From the NCBI GenBank assembly GCA_958296405.1, contig OY282519.1:662132-726131 (forward strand): a DNA stretch of 64,000 bases, written 5' to 3'. This document shows, piece by piece, positions 36,604-47,090 of the stretch. Both the position numbers and the translations under genes were made by a program. A model generated the notes under the pieces. It saw only the letters and a list, made by a program, of their open reading frames with translations. It had not been told where the DNA came from and ran no database searches. This DNA comes from an uncultured Pseudomonadales bacterium (GTDB taxonomy: Bacteria > Pseudomonadota > Gammaproteobacteria > Pseudomonadales > Azotimanducaceae). The first letter of the stretch is position 1, and every line of letters starts with the position of its first letter.

Positions 36604-38148
36604 TCAGTAGCTGTGCGTCTGCTTGAACGCCTTGATCGCCTCGTGCATGAACGCCTCGGTGGCGTCGTCGTAGGCGCCGGTGGCGGTGATGTTTTCCATC
36701 CACTCTTTGTGCTCGGCGTTCATGTAGGCGAGCAGGTCTTGCTCGAAATCCAGCACGCGCTCCACTGGCACGTCTTCCAGATAGCGCTCGTTGGCGGCGA
36801 ACAGCACGACGCCCATTTCCGCCACGGCCATCGGCGCGTACTGCTTCTGCTTCATCAGTTCTTCCACGCGGGCGCCATGATCCAGCTGGCGGCGCGTGGC
36901 TTCGTCCAAATCTGATGCGAATTGCGAGAACGCGGCAAGTTCGCGGTATTGCGCGAGCGCCAGCTTGATGCCGCCGGAAATCTTCTTCATGAACGGCACC
37001 TGCGCGGAGCCGCCGACCCGGGACACGGAAGTGCCAGGGCTCATGGCTGGGCGCAGGCCAGAGTTGAAGCGATCCAACTCCAAGAAAATCTGCCCGTCGG
37101 TGATGGAGATGACGTTGGTGGGCACGAAGGCGGAGATGTCCCCGGCTTGGGTTTCGATGATGGGCAGCGCGGTGAGGGAGCCCGTCTTGCCCTTGACGGC
37201 GCCGTCCGTCACCCGCTCCACATACTCGGCGTTCACGCGCGCGGCGCGTTCGAGCAGCCGCGAGTGCAAGTAGAAGACATCCCCCGGATAGGCTTCGCGC
37301 CCCGGCGGACGCTTCAACAGCAGGGAGATTTGCCGGTACGCCCATGCCTGCTTGGTGAGGTCGTCATAGATGACCAAGGCGTCCTCGCCGTGATCCCGGA
37401 AGTACTCGCCCATCGTGCAGCCAGAGTAAGCCGCGATGTACTGCATGGGCGCCGGCGCCGCGGCGCCGGCCGCCACGACGATGGTGTGGTCCATCGCGCC
37501 GTTCTCCTCAAACGTGCGCACGATGTTGGCGATGGTGGACATCTTTTGCCCGATGGCCACATAGATGCAGCGGATGCCGCTCGTCCGTTGGTTGATCACC
37601 GCGTCCACGGCAAGGGCTGTCTTGCCGATCTGCCGGTCGCCAATGATCAGCTCGCGCTGGCCGCGGCCGATGGGCACCATCGAATCGATGCACTTGATGC
37701 CCATTTGCACCGGCTGCTGCACGGATTGCCTTGAGATGACGCCGGGCGCCACCTTCTCGATGGGCTCCGTGCCCACGGCGTCGATGGGGCCTTTGCCGTC
37801 CAGGGGGTTGCCGAGCGCATCCACCACCCGCCCCAACAAGCCAGGGCCCACCGGCACTTCCAAGATGCGCTGCGTGCAGCGCGCCGTCATCCCTTCAGAG
37901 AGGTTCTCGTAATCGCCGAGCACCACCACCCCAACCGAATCGCGTTCCAGGTTGAGGGCCATGCCGTACACGCCGCCGGGGAACTCGATCATCTCGCCGT
38001 AGCGCGCCTCGGCCAGCCCGTGAACGCGCACGATGCCGTCTGAGACGCCAACGATGGAGCCCTCGTTGCGCGGTTGCGAAGCGACGTCCAGCGCTTCGAT
38101 GCGACCCTTGATGATGTCGCTGATTTCGGAAGGGTTCAGTTGTTGCAT
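36604..38148 (-). CDS. atpA: F1Fo ATP synthase alpha subunit
   Basis: The 514-residue alpha subunit carries the non-catalytic nucleotide sites of F1. Motifs include [17 protein letters not shown] at the N-terminus, the P-loop [53 protein letters not shown] and [20 protein letters not shown]. Length and motifs are standard. The gene lies between atpH and atpG. Confidence 0.97.
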   Translation of the reverse strand: MQQLNPSEISDIIKGRIEALDVASQPRNEGSIVGVSDGIVRVHGLAEARYGEMIEFPGGVYGMALNLERDSVGVVVLGDYENLSEGMTARCTQRILEVPVGPGLLGRVVDALGNPLDGKGPIDAVGTEPIEKVAPGVISRQSVQQPVQMGIKCIDSMVPIGRGQRELIIGDRQIGKTALAVDAVINQRTSGIRCIYVAIGQKMSTIANIVRTFEENGAMDHTIVVAAGAAAPAPMQYIAAYSGCTMGEYFRDHGEDALVIYDDLTKQAWAYRQISLLLKRPPGREAYPGDVFYLHSRLLERAARVNAEYVERVTDGAVKGKTGSLTALPIIETQAGDISAFVPTNVISITDGQIFLELDRFNSGLRPAMSPGTSVSRVGGSAQVPFMKKISGGIKLALAQYRELAAFSQFASDLDEATRRQLDHGARVEELMKQKQYAPMAVAEMGVVLFAANERYLEDVPVERVLDFEQDLLAYMNAEHKEWMENITATGAYDDATEAFMHEAIKAFKQTHSY

Positions 38149-38171
38149 GTGTGGGTGTGTCTCCGATTCCC

Positions 38172-38711
38172 TTATGCCTTGGCCAGCGATTCCGCCAGCT
38201 TGTCGAGTTTGCCGCGCACGGAGCCATCGAAAACCGTGTCGCCGGCGCGAATGACGGCACCCCCCAACAGGGATTCATCCACCTTCGCCGTCATCTCCAC
38301 CTGCTGTTCGAAACGCTGCGCCAAAGCCGCTGCGAAGCGCTCCAAGTGGTCCTCTGTGAGCGGCGTGGCTGCGGTGATTTCAACGGCCAGGGTTTTGTCC
38401 GCATCGGCCTTCAGCGCATCGAACTGGCGGCGGATCTCCGGCAACAGCGGCAGCCGCTTGTTGGCGGCGAGGGCATGCACCAAACCGCGGCCGGCCTCGT
38501 TGAGTTCGGCGCCGACGACATCTGCCACTCGATGCGCCTTGGCCACATCCGGCACCGCCGGCGATTCGACCAGCGAGCGCACCTGCGACGCCTCCACAAC
38601 GTTTGCCAGCAGCGCCAACTGCCGCGCCCAGCCTTCAAGTTGATTCCGCTCGCGCCCCATGTCGTAGACGGCGTTGGCGTAGGGCCGCGCCAGCGTTGCG
38701 AGCTCCGCCAT
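38172..38711 (-). CDS. atpH: F1Fo ATP synthase delta subunit
   Basis: Delta joins the top of F1 to the peripheral stalk. The 179-residue protein begins [19 protein letters not shown] with the helical N-terminal domain, and ends with the conserved [20 protein letters not shown] segment. It lies between atpF (3-base gap) and atpA. Nothing unusual was seen. Confidence 0.95.
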   Translation of the reverse strand: MAELATLARPYANAVYDMGRERNQLEGWARQLALLANVVEASQVRSLVESPAVPDVAKAHRVADVVGAELNEAGRGLVHALAANKRLPLLPEIRRQFDALKADADKTLAVEITAATPLTEDHLERFAAALAQRFEQQVEMTAKVDESLLGGAVIRAGDTVFDGSVRGKLDKLAESLAKA

Positions 38712-38714
38712 CGG

Positions 38715-39185
38715 CTACAGTTCCGCCGCGAGTTGCTTCAGCAAGGCGTCATGGCGGCCACGATCGATGCTGTCGCGCAGGATGCGTTCAGCACCGGCCA
38801 CCGCAAGCTCCGCCACTTCGCCACGCAGTGCCTCCCGCGCCCGGTTGGCTTCCTGCTCAACCTCTTGGCTGGCGGCCTCCTTGATGCGCTCGCCTTCGGC
38901 TTGCGCTTCCTGCTTCGCCTGCTCCAGCATCTGCGCCGCTTGGCTGCGCGCCTGATCGACGATGCGCTGCGCCTCGCCGCGCGCTTCGGCAAGTTCCTTG
39001 GTGGCGCGCGCACGCGCCCGCTCAAGGTCTTGCTCTGCGCGTTCGCCAGCGACGAGACCTTCCGCGATGGCCTGCTGCCGTTCGCGCATGGCCGTGATCA
39101 AGTACGGCCAGATGAACTTGTAGCAAAACCAAACGAATACGACGAAGGTGATCGTCTGCCCGATGAGCGTCAGATTGATGTTCAT
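38715..39185 (-). CDS. atpF: F1Fo ATP synthase b subunit
   Basis: Two copies of b form the peripheral stalk. The 156-residue protein has one N-terminal membrane helix ([20 protein letters not shown]) and then a long, charged, alanine-rich coiled coil. The start [14 protein letters not shown] is family-typical. The order atpE, atpF, atpH is conserved. Confidence 0.96.
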   Translation of the reverse strand: MNINLTLIGQTITFVVFVWFCYKFIWPYLITAMRERQQAIAEGLVAGERAEQDLERARARATKELAEARGEAQRIVDQARSQAAQMLEQAKQEAQAEGERIKEAASQEVEQEANRAREALRGEVAELAVAGAERILRDSIDRGRHDALLKQLAAEL

Positions 39186-39213
39186 GCCGTCACCTCGTTA
39201 GCGGCCGAACCGG

Positions 39214-39489
<276 letters not shown>

Positions 39490-39494
39490 TCAGT

Positions 39495-40331
<837 letters not shown>

Positions 40332-40748
40332 CTAGCTCTGTTCGTTCACCCACATCGGCGCCAACGCGCCAGCCACCGCCGCGACAACAAGCCCCGCGAC
40401 AAATCCCAAGGGCTGGACGGGCGCAAACGCCAACGCGCCAGCCATCAGCAACCCGGCCAGCGCCCACTTCAAGGCGGCCAACGCCAAGAAACGCCCGGCT
40501 GCCCGCATGCCAGCGCCCCGCGAGGCGGCAAAGGCCAACCCCGCGTTCGGCGCCGCAATCGCGACGCCACCCGCCAGCGCGGACAATGCTTCCCCAACCC
40601 CCAGCAGCAACAACAGCGCTGCACTGCCCAAAGCGAGCGCCCCGAACTGCGCGGCGACGATGCGCCAAGGCGCACCCGCACGGCGCAGCCGATCAAACGC
40701 GGCGACGCACACCAGCCTTAGCCCAAGGGCGCTGGCCCTGCGCGGCAC
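40332..40748 (-). CDS. atpI: ATP synthase accessory protein I
   Basis: AtpI is a small membrane protein that helps assemble the c-ring. The 138-residue product has four hydrophobic segments, ends GALAPMWVNEQS, and lies directly before atpB. Sequence conservation in this family is low, so the call depends on position and topology. The start is a GTG at 40746-40748 without a clear ribosome site; a start further upstream is possible. Confidence 0.75.
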   Translation of the reverse strand: MPRRASALGLRLVCVAAFDRLRRAGAPWRIVAAQFGALALGSAALLLLLGVGEALSALAGGVAIAAPNAGLAFAASRGAGMRAAGRFLALAALKWALAGLLMAGALAFAPVQPLGFVAGLVVAAVAGALAPMWVNEQS

Positions 40749-40812
40749 GCAGCGCGTGTCCGTCCATCATCTGCTGTGCCCCGCATGGGACCAAGCTCCG
40801 CGAGGCGCGCGC

Positions 40813-40841
40813 AGTATACGGCGTGGGGCGGCGGATTAGAA
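40813..40841 (-). promoter_or_regulatory. candidate promoter of the atp operon
   Basis: Reading leftward, TTCTAA (40836-40841) and TATACT (40813-40818) are separated by 17 bases, about 65 bases before the atpI start. The -10 is near consensus and the -35 is weak. The call is based on sequence alone. Confidence 0.4.
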
Positions 40842-41076
40842 GGGCGGCGTGGCGGTGGGCGGTTGGGGGCGGGCTGCGATCGGCCATGAACGAGAGAACT
40901 GTCACGAGACTCTATTCCCGATCCACCAGATCCGGAGAGGATCCGCTTTCTTGGCAACGCCGTCTGCCAAGCAAAAACTTGAGGGACATGGGTGCGTCGA
41001 AGACATGTTGCGAAGCGTTCCCTAGAGAGTGCCGCTTCGGTCCACAGTTGACTACATCGCCAAAAGGTCCAAACCG

Positions 41077-41085
41077 TGCTATAAC
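41077..41085 (+). promoter_or_regulatory. candidate extended -10 of the restriction-modification gene
   Basis: TGCTATAAC fits the extended -10 pattern TGnTATAAT, ending 30 bases before the GTG at 41116. A TTGACT lies upstream at 41048-41053 but is too far to serve as its -35. Transcription from here would exclude an ATG at 41029 and supports the GTG start. Confidence 0.4.
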
Positions 41086-41115
41086 CGCTTCTGTGTTTGG
41101 CTGCACGGATCAATC

Positions 41116-44100
41116 GTGGCAGACGAAGACGTCATCCGTAAGTTGCGAAACAACCTCAGCTCGTTGACGCGCGCCGGCAGAGAGTCCAGCGAACAGGATG
41201 TGGTCTCAGGGCTGATTCTTCCGCTGCTGGAGGATTTCGGGCATACCGTAGACACAATGCGGCACCAACCCACCGTGAGTGGCAAGCGCCCGGACATAGT
41301 CCTTTACAACGACACAACAGCGGCGACACGCGGGGACGCGCCGCATGTCTTTCTTGAAGCCAAAGAACTCGACGCCAACTTCGATAGCGCCTCAAGCCTA
41401 TCTGAAACCCCCCAACGTCAAATCGAAATGTACATGTTGGGGCGACAGAGTCGCCCCAACGTCTTCGGCGTACTCACAAACGGCCACCGCTGGCGGGTAC
41501 TTCGGCGCGTCGGAAAAAGCCACGATATTGAACGCATCGGCGAATGGGACATCTTCGCGGACTCGACAGGCATTGACAATATCCGAGAGGCCATTAAGCC
41601 GGGTCGAGATGGGGCGGAAGACGCCGATTTCGACGGCGGCGAAACCCCTTGGGATGCCGTGCTAGAAGAATTGAAGGGTGATCCCGGCGACGGGGTGGAT
41701 TTACTGAACACGATCAGTGGGCGGAAGGCCAGCGCTCACAAATTATTGACGATCGAGGAGTCAGACGTCGAGGCCATCCTAGCAAAACGTGACGGCGACT
41801 GGAAACGGGTCACTTGGATTGAGGGTCCGACAGTTGCCCGTCAACAACGTTCAATGCTTGGTGACCGCATGGTAATCGGATATGCCGAGATGGAATCTCT
41901 CGCCCGTAAAGACGTCCACATTCTGATGCGAACGCTGGCGTCCCAACAGCCGAGCGGGGCATCTCTCGGCATTATGAGCCGCCGTCGCTTAGACGGCGGC
42001 ATGGACGCCTGCATCGCTGTTCACCGCGGCAGACGCACCAGTATTGGCGAGTTGTTCGACACCGCATGGCCGAATGACAAAGTCGTCGAAACAGTACGTA
42101 AATCCGTCGTGTTGCTGAGGAAGGAGTCGGTCAAAGTCGAGCAAATCGACGAAGTGGTGTCGAACAAGGAACTGCATCAGCAGTTCTTCCGCGACGTTCG
42201 CGCATGGGTTGCCAACAAGATCGTGGGGCGGACGGACGACGACGAGAGAACCGCTGTCCTGCGGCATCTTCTGCGCTGCATGTTTGTGTGGGCGATGAAG
42301 CGGCGGATCGGCATTCCGGAGGAAGTGTTTGAGCTTGGTTGGGTCAACAATCTAGGAGTGTCTTCATATCACGAAGATGTGGTTCGCTTCCTGTTCCACA
42401 AGCGCCTGAACATGTCCGGGAAGCGGCCAAGGCACGGCAACGCGGTTGTGCAAAAGGCCATGTCTCAAGTGGTGTTCCTCAACGGGTCCCTTTTCACCAA
42501 CCAGCCGGGTGATGGCTCTCTCACCCTCGATCATGGGGACTATTTCGGCACTGGTGAAAACGCCGGCTTATGGACGATATTCAGGCGGCATGGTTGGACA
42601 AGCAAGGAAGAAAGCGCCGACATCCGTGAACAGTCCGTTGACCCGAAGATGCTCGGCATGCTCTTCGAGAATCTCATCGCGGCAGTTGAAGCCGGCGGCA
42701 CGGAATTTCTGTTGGAGCGAATGCCGGCAGGCACATACTACACTCCGGTGGATGTCGTCCGCGAAATGGTGAAGGACACCTTGACGGAGAGATTGGCTGC
42801 CAACTTGCCGGCAGGTTGGCGTCGTCGTCATATTGAGAGGTTGTTCGACGGCAGTTCACACGGATTGCCTGACGATGAGAAAGCAAAAAATGAACTAGCG
42901 AAGAGCCTTGCCGCGCTGAGGGTGTTCGATCCCGCTGTTGGTTCGGGCGAGTTCTTGCTTGGCGTAACTCGCGCCATTAAGGGGGCTTACGACACGTTGG
43001 GGCTGGACACGCCGCTCAAGCAAGTCCGAAGCATTGTGGAAAACCAGATATTCGGCCAAGACATCAATGCCCTAGCCGCCAGCGTGGCTCGTCTGAGGCT
43101 GTTCATCGCCATAGAAGACGATGAGGACGGCAGAGGAGAGAGGAAGCCACTTCCGAACTTGGAAGCCAAGATTGTGTGCGCGGACACCACCGGAACCGTG
43201 ATCAGGGCCAAGTCCACTCGGCCATTGAGCGAGAACGACCCCCATGTTCTGGAGTGCGTCCGGCAATGCCAAGATTCGCAGATAGCTTTCATGGACGCTC
43301 ACGACCTCGCCCTGAAGGCTCGACTTCGGAAACGCCGTCGGGAGGCGGGATTGCGATTGAGCAAGGCGCTCGCTACCACTGGCGACAGCCATAGCAGCTT
43401 GGACGCTTTTGCGAAGCACGACTACCTGAACACGGACAACGACCACGCCGTCGTGACCGACGCTAGGTGGACATTTTGGGGTGCGGCCCCACAGGGATTC
43501 GACATCGTGATCGGCAATCCGCCCTACATCAGAAAGACGGCAGCGGATCAATCGGCGCACAACGTCGCGCTTCGCAATAGAGCGCGGCGCAATGGATATG
43601 GGAAGTTCGATGACTTATTCGTGCTTTTCTGCAAAGCGGCACTTGAACTAACTCGGCCCGATGGTGGCGTGGCCTCGCTGATCGTCCCGTTATCCTTGAG
43701 TTTTGGGAAGAGCAAACAGGACGTTCGGTCGTTGTGGGAAGAAGGCTGCCAACTCATTCGGCTGCGGCATCAAGACAATCGCCCCGACAAGACGTTCGGC
43801 GATAGCCCAGTCGCACACGCGGAGAACCGGCAACGCACCACAATCGTCCTCGGCGTTCGCGGGGATCGCCGGTGTCGCATATACACGAGCCGGCTGGGGC
43901 GGTGGCTAAAGGCGGAGCGTCATCGTTACCTGCAAGACAGAAGTTATGTCCAGTGGAAGCTGAGCGCATCATCAAAACACCTATTGCCCAGTGACTTCCA
44001 AGCTCAATGGCCACGGCTGGCGTCGAAACGAGCGGCCGCGATTATCGAAGCGCTACTCGCGCACGGAGGTCCTATGCAATGGAGCGGCGATGCCGAAATC

Positions 44101-44556
44101 GGGCTGCCTAGGACCGCCATGTATTTTGTAACGGCTGCACCTGCTGGTCTATTCTATCGAAGGGAGAACTGCCTTAAGTTGCAAAAGAGGGAAATGGATT
44201 CCTTGTTGGCCGTTATGAACTCTGGCGTCGCATATCTGTGGTGGAAGGCTTGGGGAGACGGATTTGATGTCAAAGCTCACACATTTGCTGCCATGCCGGA
44301 CGTCCGGGGCATCGTTGACGCCCCAAAGTTGAGCCGGCTCGGCGCGAAGATCAAGCGAAGGCTAATGCGGGACGAACCCGATGTGAGGCAGTCGGGGACC
44401 GCTGGCGGGCGCGAGTCGGAGAACATGAACTTGTGGGAGAAAATGCCCGAAGTTCTCCACGACGTAGACGCTTTGATACTGAAGGGGCTAGGGCTTGATG
44501 AAGAGGAATATCACGAAGCCCTCGCAGCCGAGCGATTGCCGACTGTTGTGAAGTAA
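41116..44556 (+). CDS. Type IIG-like restriction enzyme/DNA methyltransferase (Eco57I type)
   Basis: One long protein of about 1146 residues seems to join a nuclease and an adenine methyltransferase. The N-terminal PD-(D/E)XK site is RPDIVLYND (Asp60) plus VFLEAKELD (Glu81, Lys83), with a trailing Q-x3-Y. The methyltransferase core has motif I VFDPAVGSGEFLLG near residue 605, IFGQDINALAASVARLRL, and motif IV DIVIGNPPYIRK near residue 800. A target-recognition region should lie in the C-terminal third. The GTG at 41116 is preferred because of the promoter-like element just upstream; an ATG at 41029 is possible. GC is lower than in the atp genes. A decayed fragment of a second copy lies at 45451-45513. 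Confidence 0.85.
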   Translation: MADEDVIRKLRNNLSSLTRAGRESSEQDVVSGLILPLLEDFGHTVDTMRHQPTVSGKRPDIVLYNDTTAATRGDAPHVFLEAKELDANFDSASSLSETPQRQIEMYMLGRQSRPNVFGVLTNGHRWRVLRRVGKSHDIERIGEWDIFADSTGIDNIREAIKPGRDGAEDADFDGGETPWDAVLEELKGDPGDGVDLLNTISGRKASAHKLLTIEESDVEAILAKRDGDWKRVTWIEGPTVARQQRSMLGDRMVIGYAEMESLARKDVHILMRTLASQQPSGASLGIMSRRRLDGGMDACIAVHRGRRTSIGELFDTAWPNDKVVETVRKSVVLLRKESVKVEQIDEVVSNKELHQQFFRDVRAWVANKIVGRTDDDERTAVLRHLLRCMFVWAMKRRIGIPEEVFELGWVNNLGVSSYHEDVVRFLFHKRLNMSGKRPRHGNAVVQKAMSQVVFLNGSLFTNQPGDGSLTLDHGDYFGTGENAGLWTIFRRHGWTSKEESADIREQSVDPKMLGMLFENLIAAVEAGGTEFLLERMPAGTYYTPVDVVREMVKDTLTERLAANLPAGWRRRHIERLFDGSSHGLPDDEKAKNELAKSLAALRVFDPAVGSGEFLLGVTRAIKGAYDTLGLDTPLKQVRSIVENQIFGQDINALAASVARLRLFIAIEDDEDGRGERKPLPNLEAKIVCADTTGTVIRAKSTRPLSENDPHVLECVRQCQDSQIAFMDAHDLALKARLRKRRREAGLRLSKALATTGDSHSSLDAFAKHDYLNTDNDHAVVTDARWTFWGAAPQGFDIVIGNPPYIRKTAADQSAHNVALRNRARRNGYGKFDDLFVLFCKAALELTRPDGGVASLIVPLSLSFGKSKQDVRSLWEEGCQLIRLRHQDNRPDKTFGDSPVAHAENRQRTTIVLGVRGDRRCRIYTSRLGRWLKAERHRYLQDRSYVQWKLSASSKHLLPSDFQAQWPRLASKRAAAIIEALLAHGGPMQWSGDAEIGLPRTAMYFVTAAPAGLFYRRENCLKLQKREMDSLLAVMNSGVAYLWWKAWGDGFDVKAHTFAAMPDVRGIVDAPKLSRLGAKIKRRLMRDEPDVRQSGTAGGRESENMNLWEKMPEVLHDVDALILKGLGLDEEEYHEALAAERLPTVVK

Positions 44557-44670
44557 TCGGGGAGACGCCCTGAGTCTGCAACAGGTCGTCAAGGCGCTGA
44601 TGCACGGCGGGGCCAAACTCCGGCCGGAGGCCATGCGGGCTAGAGCAGTAGCGTTGCGCCGACTTGAGTT

Positions 44671-45210
44671 CTAACGCCGTTCCGACATGTCGCTGGAGAT
44701 CGGGCGTCTAACCGCGTCCACCACGCGGCGCACCACGCCTCGTCGATGCCGCAAAGGATGAGCCTTGAGCCACGTCGCCAAGCGCTCAAAGTCCCCATAA
44801 ATCGTCTCAGGATTCTCTGACCGCTTACGCATCTCTCCGACGAAATGCTCCACGTCCTCGACCTTCCATATGGAAACCAAGCTCTCGCAGGCCAATCTTC
44901 TGATGACGTTCTTTGAGTAGATACGCGGGAAACCGGATACCGCTGGCGCGGCGAAGCGCTCGATTGCGTTTAATGCAGGCCCCAACACCTCACGCTGATA
45001 GTTGAGCCAATACTGCTTGTCCTTGGCCACCCTGTCTGAATGGTCATCCTTGTCCATCAACAGCGCCTGCATGGCATTTGAGGACATCAGCACTTCGGCT
45101 GCCGCAAGCGTCCGCCTAATCCTGTCCAGCCACCATGCCAAAAGTACATTAAGCGCAATCACAAGAACGCTCACCAACACGCTGATCGCCCAAGGCGGAA
45201 GTGCAGGCAT
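44671..45210 (-). CDS. uncharacterised single-helix membrane protein beside the restriction gene
   Basis: I do not recognise this 179-residue protein. It has one N-terminal membrane helix (PPWAISVLVSVLVIALNVLLAWW), then a soluble, mostly helical part with REVLGPALNAIERFA and IWKVEDVEHFVGEMRKRSEN, and a basic C-terminus. It converges on the restriction gene. Upstream, 11 bases away, is a proline-rich micro-gene. A truncated homologue of the first 30 residues occurs at 45491-45607. Co-duplication suggests it belongs functionally with the restriction locus; the function is unknown. Confidence 0.6.
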   Translation of the reverse strand: MPALPPWAISVLVSVLVIALNVLLAWWLDRIRRTLAAAEVLMSSNAMQALLMDKDDHSDRVAKDKQYWLNYQREVLGPALNAIERFAAPAVSGFPRIYSKNVIRRLACESLVSIWKVEDVEHFVGEMRKRSENPETIYGDFERLATWLKAHPLRHRRGVVRRVVDAVRRPISSDMSERR

Positions 45211-45221
45211 TCAATCGCACG

Positions 45222-45326
45222 CTACTTTTTCGGAGAGGGCGGAGGAGGTGTCTGCTTGGGTGGAGGTGGATTGGCCCCTTGCCCCTTGCCCGGTGGCTGT
45301 CCGATTGGCCGTCCCTTGGGTGCCAT
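45222..45326 (-). CDS. proline-rich micro-protein, copy A
   Basis: A 34-residue frame begins MAPKGRPIGQPPGKGQ and continues with runs of proline and lysine to the end. It starts with ATG at 45324-45326 and ends 11 bases before the membrane-protein gene. A similar frame (MQMPPKGRPTAPPPKPPPPE) precedes the truncated second copy at 45607-45684. Recurrence at the same position with the shared PKGRP motif argues for a real small gene; the composition alone would not. Confidence 0.45.
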   Translation of the reverse strand: MAPKGRPIGQPPGKGQGANPPPPKQTPPPPSPKK

Positions 45327-45450
45327 TTGCCTTTCATATCGCTCATATGACGTGGACACGCACTCTGCCTCATACGGAGATGTTCAAGAAACCGTAGCAC
45401 ATTTCGCTTCTGAGCACTCTCGAAATCGCCGCCATTGGGCGACAGTTGGG

Positions 45451-45513
45451 CAACCAGGACGTTCGGCGGCTATGGGAAGAGGGCTGTGAGCTAATCCGGT
45501 TGCGGCATCAAAG
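45451..45513 (+). pseudogene. fragment of a second restriction-modification gene
   Basis: These 63 bases align with 43713-43775 inside the intact gene with roughly three quarters identity. The translation LWEEGCELIRLRHQR corresponds to LWEEGCQLIRLRHQD. No longer frame is present, so only an internal fragment remains, joined directly to the beginning of the truncated membrane-protein copy. Confidence 0.75.
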
Positions 45514-45607
45514 ATAGTCGTCTTGGCACGACTAACAGCCATGCAAGGGCCGCGCCCGAAAGGCAAACGAGAACGCTCACAAGGCCGAGGGTGGCCCAAG
45601 GGGCCAT
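45491..45607 (-). pseudogene. truncated second copy of the membrane protein
   Basis: The frame from the ATG at 45605-45607 reads MAPWATLGLVSVLVCLSGAA, a membrane helix resembling the start of the 179-residue protein at 44671-45210 (PWAISVLVSVLV). After about 30 residues it runs into antisense of the restriction-gene fragment and stops. The homologous soluble part is missing. Confidence 0.6.
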
Positions 45608-45684
45608 CACCGCTGCCGCGGCGGCTCTGGTGGTGGTGGCTTCGGCGGCGGAGCAGTCGGCCGTCCCTTGGGGGGCATCTGCAT
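45607..45684 (-). CDS. proline-rich micro-protein, copy B
   Basis: A 25-residue frame reads MQMPPKGRPTAPPPKPPPPE and ends PPRQR. Its TGA overlaps the ATG of the truncated membrane protein as TGATG. It shares PKGRP and the proline-lysine composition with copy A at 45222-45326. It may be a leftover of the duplicated locus. Confidence 0.4.
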   Translation of the reverse strand: MQMPPKGRPTAPPPKPPPPEPPRQR

Positions 45685-45879
45685 AGGGACCAGTGGAGGT
45701 GCCCGAGGGGGCTCTGCGCTCATGTTGGCATCTCGTCAATCACGTCCCCGACCCCAAAGGCCGTCTTGTTCTTTCCGTACCATCACCCTATCACACGGGA
45801 TCACACGGGGCCGCGGTGGTCGAGTCGTGCTGCATGCGGCGGACAGCCGCTCACCACACCGCGCGAGCGTCGGCACCCC

Positions 45880-46986
45880 TCACCCCTTCCCAGCCGCCCG
45901 CAAGCATGCCGCCACCACATCGCCCGTCACCGTCAAGCGCTCGTCGATGAGGGTGATGACGCCGCTGCCGGCGCACACGTCGTCTGGGTGCGGGTTGGTG
46001 TTGACGTGGCCGTCGGTGACGTAGCCCATCGGCACGCCGGCGCCGCCGCGCACGAAGCTCACCACCACGTCTGCCCAGCGGAGGCCGGCGAAGGGGGTGT
46101 CGAAGCGCATGAGGTGATCTGCGTCGTGCGTGAATAGGTTCTCCAACACCTGCTCCACGCCCGGTGCGGTGAGCGCCCTCACCACCATTTCGGGATACGC
46201 CCGCAACGGGCGCAGCGTGCTGGTGGCGCCGGCGGCTTCGATGCGCTCGCGGTTCACGTCGTCCACCACTTCGGCCACCACCACGCGCGGCGCGCCGCCG
46301 GGCAGTGCCCCGAGGCGGCTCAGCACGTCGAAGGTTTGCGCGTCGCAGCGCGGGTCGTAGGGTTCTTCGGCGATGATGATGACGCAGCGGGCGCTTCCCG
46401 CGTTGGCGGCCACCAAGTTCTCCGTGCTCTCCGCTACCCCGTTGAAGTGGATGACGCCGGCGTCCACCAACTCCTGCGGCAAGCCATCCGCGTAGCGCGG
46501 CGTGAGCAATTGCACCGGAATGTCGGCGAGCGACGGCGCGTGGCGCACATGATCCACGAAGCGTGCGAGGTAGCTGTCCGCGTCTTGCGCGGGCACGTTG
46601 ACGATGAGCAGGTGGTCTTTCATGTTTCTCCACTTGAACTCGCCGCGGCGGCGGCGCTCTCGCCGCAGAGCGCGGTAATCGAACAGGTCTGAGGCGGCTT
46701 GCGCGAGAAGGAAGATGCCAAACAGGTACATACATAGGATAGTGGCCAAGCGCCCCAAGGGCGTCTCGGCGGATAGATCGCCGTAGCCGACGGTGGTGGC
46801 CGTGGTGATCGTGAGCCACGCGGCATCGCTCAGGGACATACCCTCAACGGTGATCATCGCGGCAACATGAACGGCGAACAGCACGAGGAAGAGCGCCGTC
46901 ACGCGGATGAGCCGACGACGAATGGCCCCCGCCACATGGCGCGTGAAGCGCAGATAACGCCGCCGCCGGAACCACTGAACAATCAT
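45880..46986 (-). CDS. two-helix potassium channel with RCK (TrkA-N) domains
   Basis: The 368-residue protein resembles ligand-gated bacterial potassium channels. A first membrane helix (VTALFLVLFAVHVAAMITV) is followed by a pore loop with the selectivity filter TTVGYGD at residues 64-70 and a second helix (LATILCMYLFGIFLLAQAA). Two cytoplasmic Rossmann-like regulatory regions follow (DHLLIVNVPAQDADSYLARF and later VVVAEVVDDVNRERI). The glycine pattern of the nucleotide site is degenerate. The start is taken as ATG at 46984-46986; an upstream start at 47028 is possible. It ends near the decayed restriction locus and probably precedes it as an independent unit. Confidence 0.9.
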   Translation of the reverse strand: MIVQWFRRRRYLRFTRHVAGAIRRRLIRVTALFLVLFAVHVAAMITVEGMSLSDAAWLTITTATTVGYGDLSAETPLGRLATILCMYLFGIFLLAQAASDLFDYRALRRERRRRGEFKWRNMKDHLLIVNVPAQDADSYLARFVDHVRHAPSLADIPVQLLTPRYADGLPQELVDAGVIHFNGVAESTENLVAANAGSARCVIIIAEEPYDPRCDAQTFDVLSRLGALPGGAPRVVVAEVVDDVNRERIEAAGATSTLRPLRAYPEMVVRALTAPGVEQVLENLFTHDADHLMRFDTPFAGLRWADVVVSFVRGGAGVPMGYVTDGHVNTNPHPDDVCAGSGVITLIDERLTVTGDVVAACLRAAGKG

Positions 46987-47090
46987 GTTGAGGCCCGCGC
47001 GGCTAAGCAGCGCTCGCGGCGCCGGCAATCACCGGCGACGGTGCGCGCTGGGGACGGCGCCCGCATCACATCAGCCAAAACAGGCACCGC

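Larger units (their letters stand above)
40749..41115. other. divergent regulatory gap between atpI and the restriction gene
   Basis: This 367-base stretch separates two divergent transcription units. It holds a candidate atp promoter (40813-40841, minus), a short inverted repeat CTTGGCA/TGCCAAG (40950-40956 and 40965-40971), and an extended -10 for the restriction gene (41077-41085, plus). No credible protein gene was found. Confidence 0.45.
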
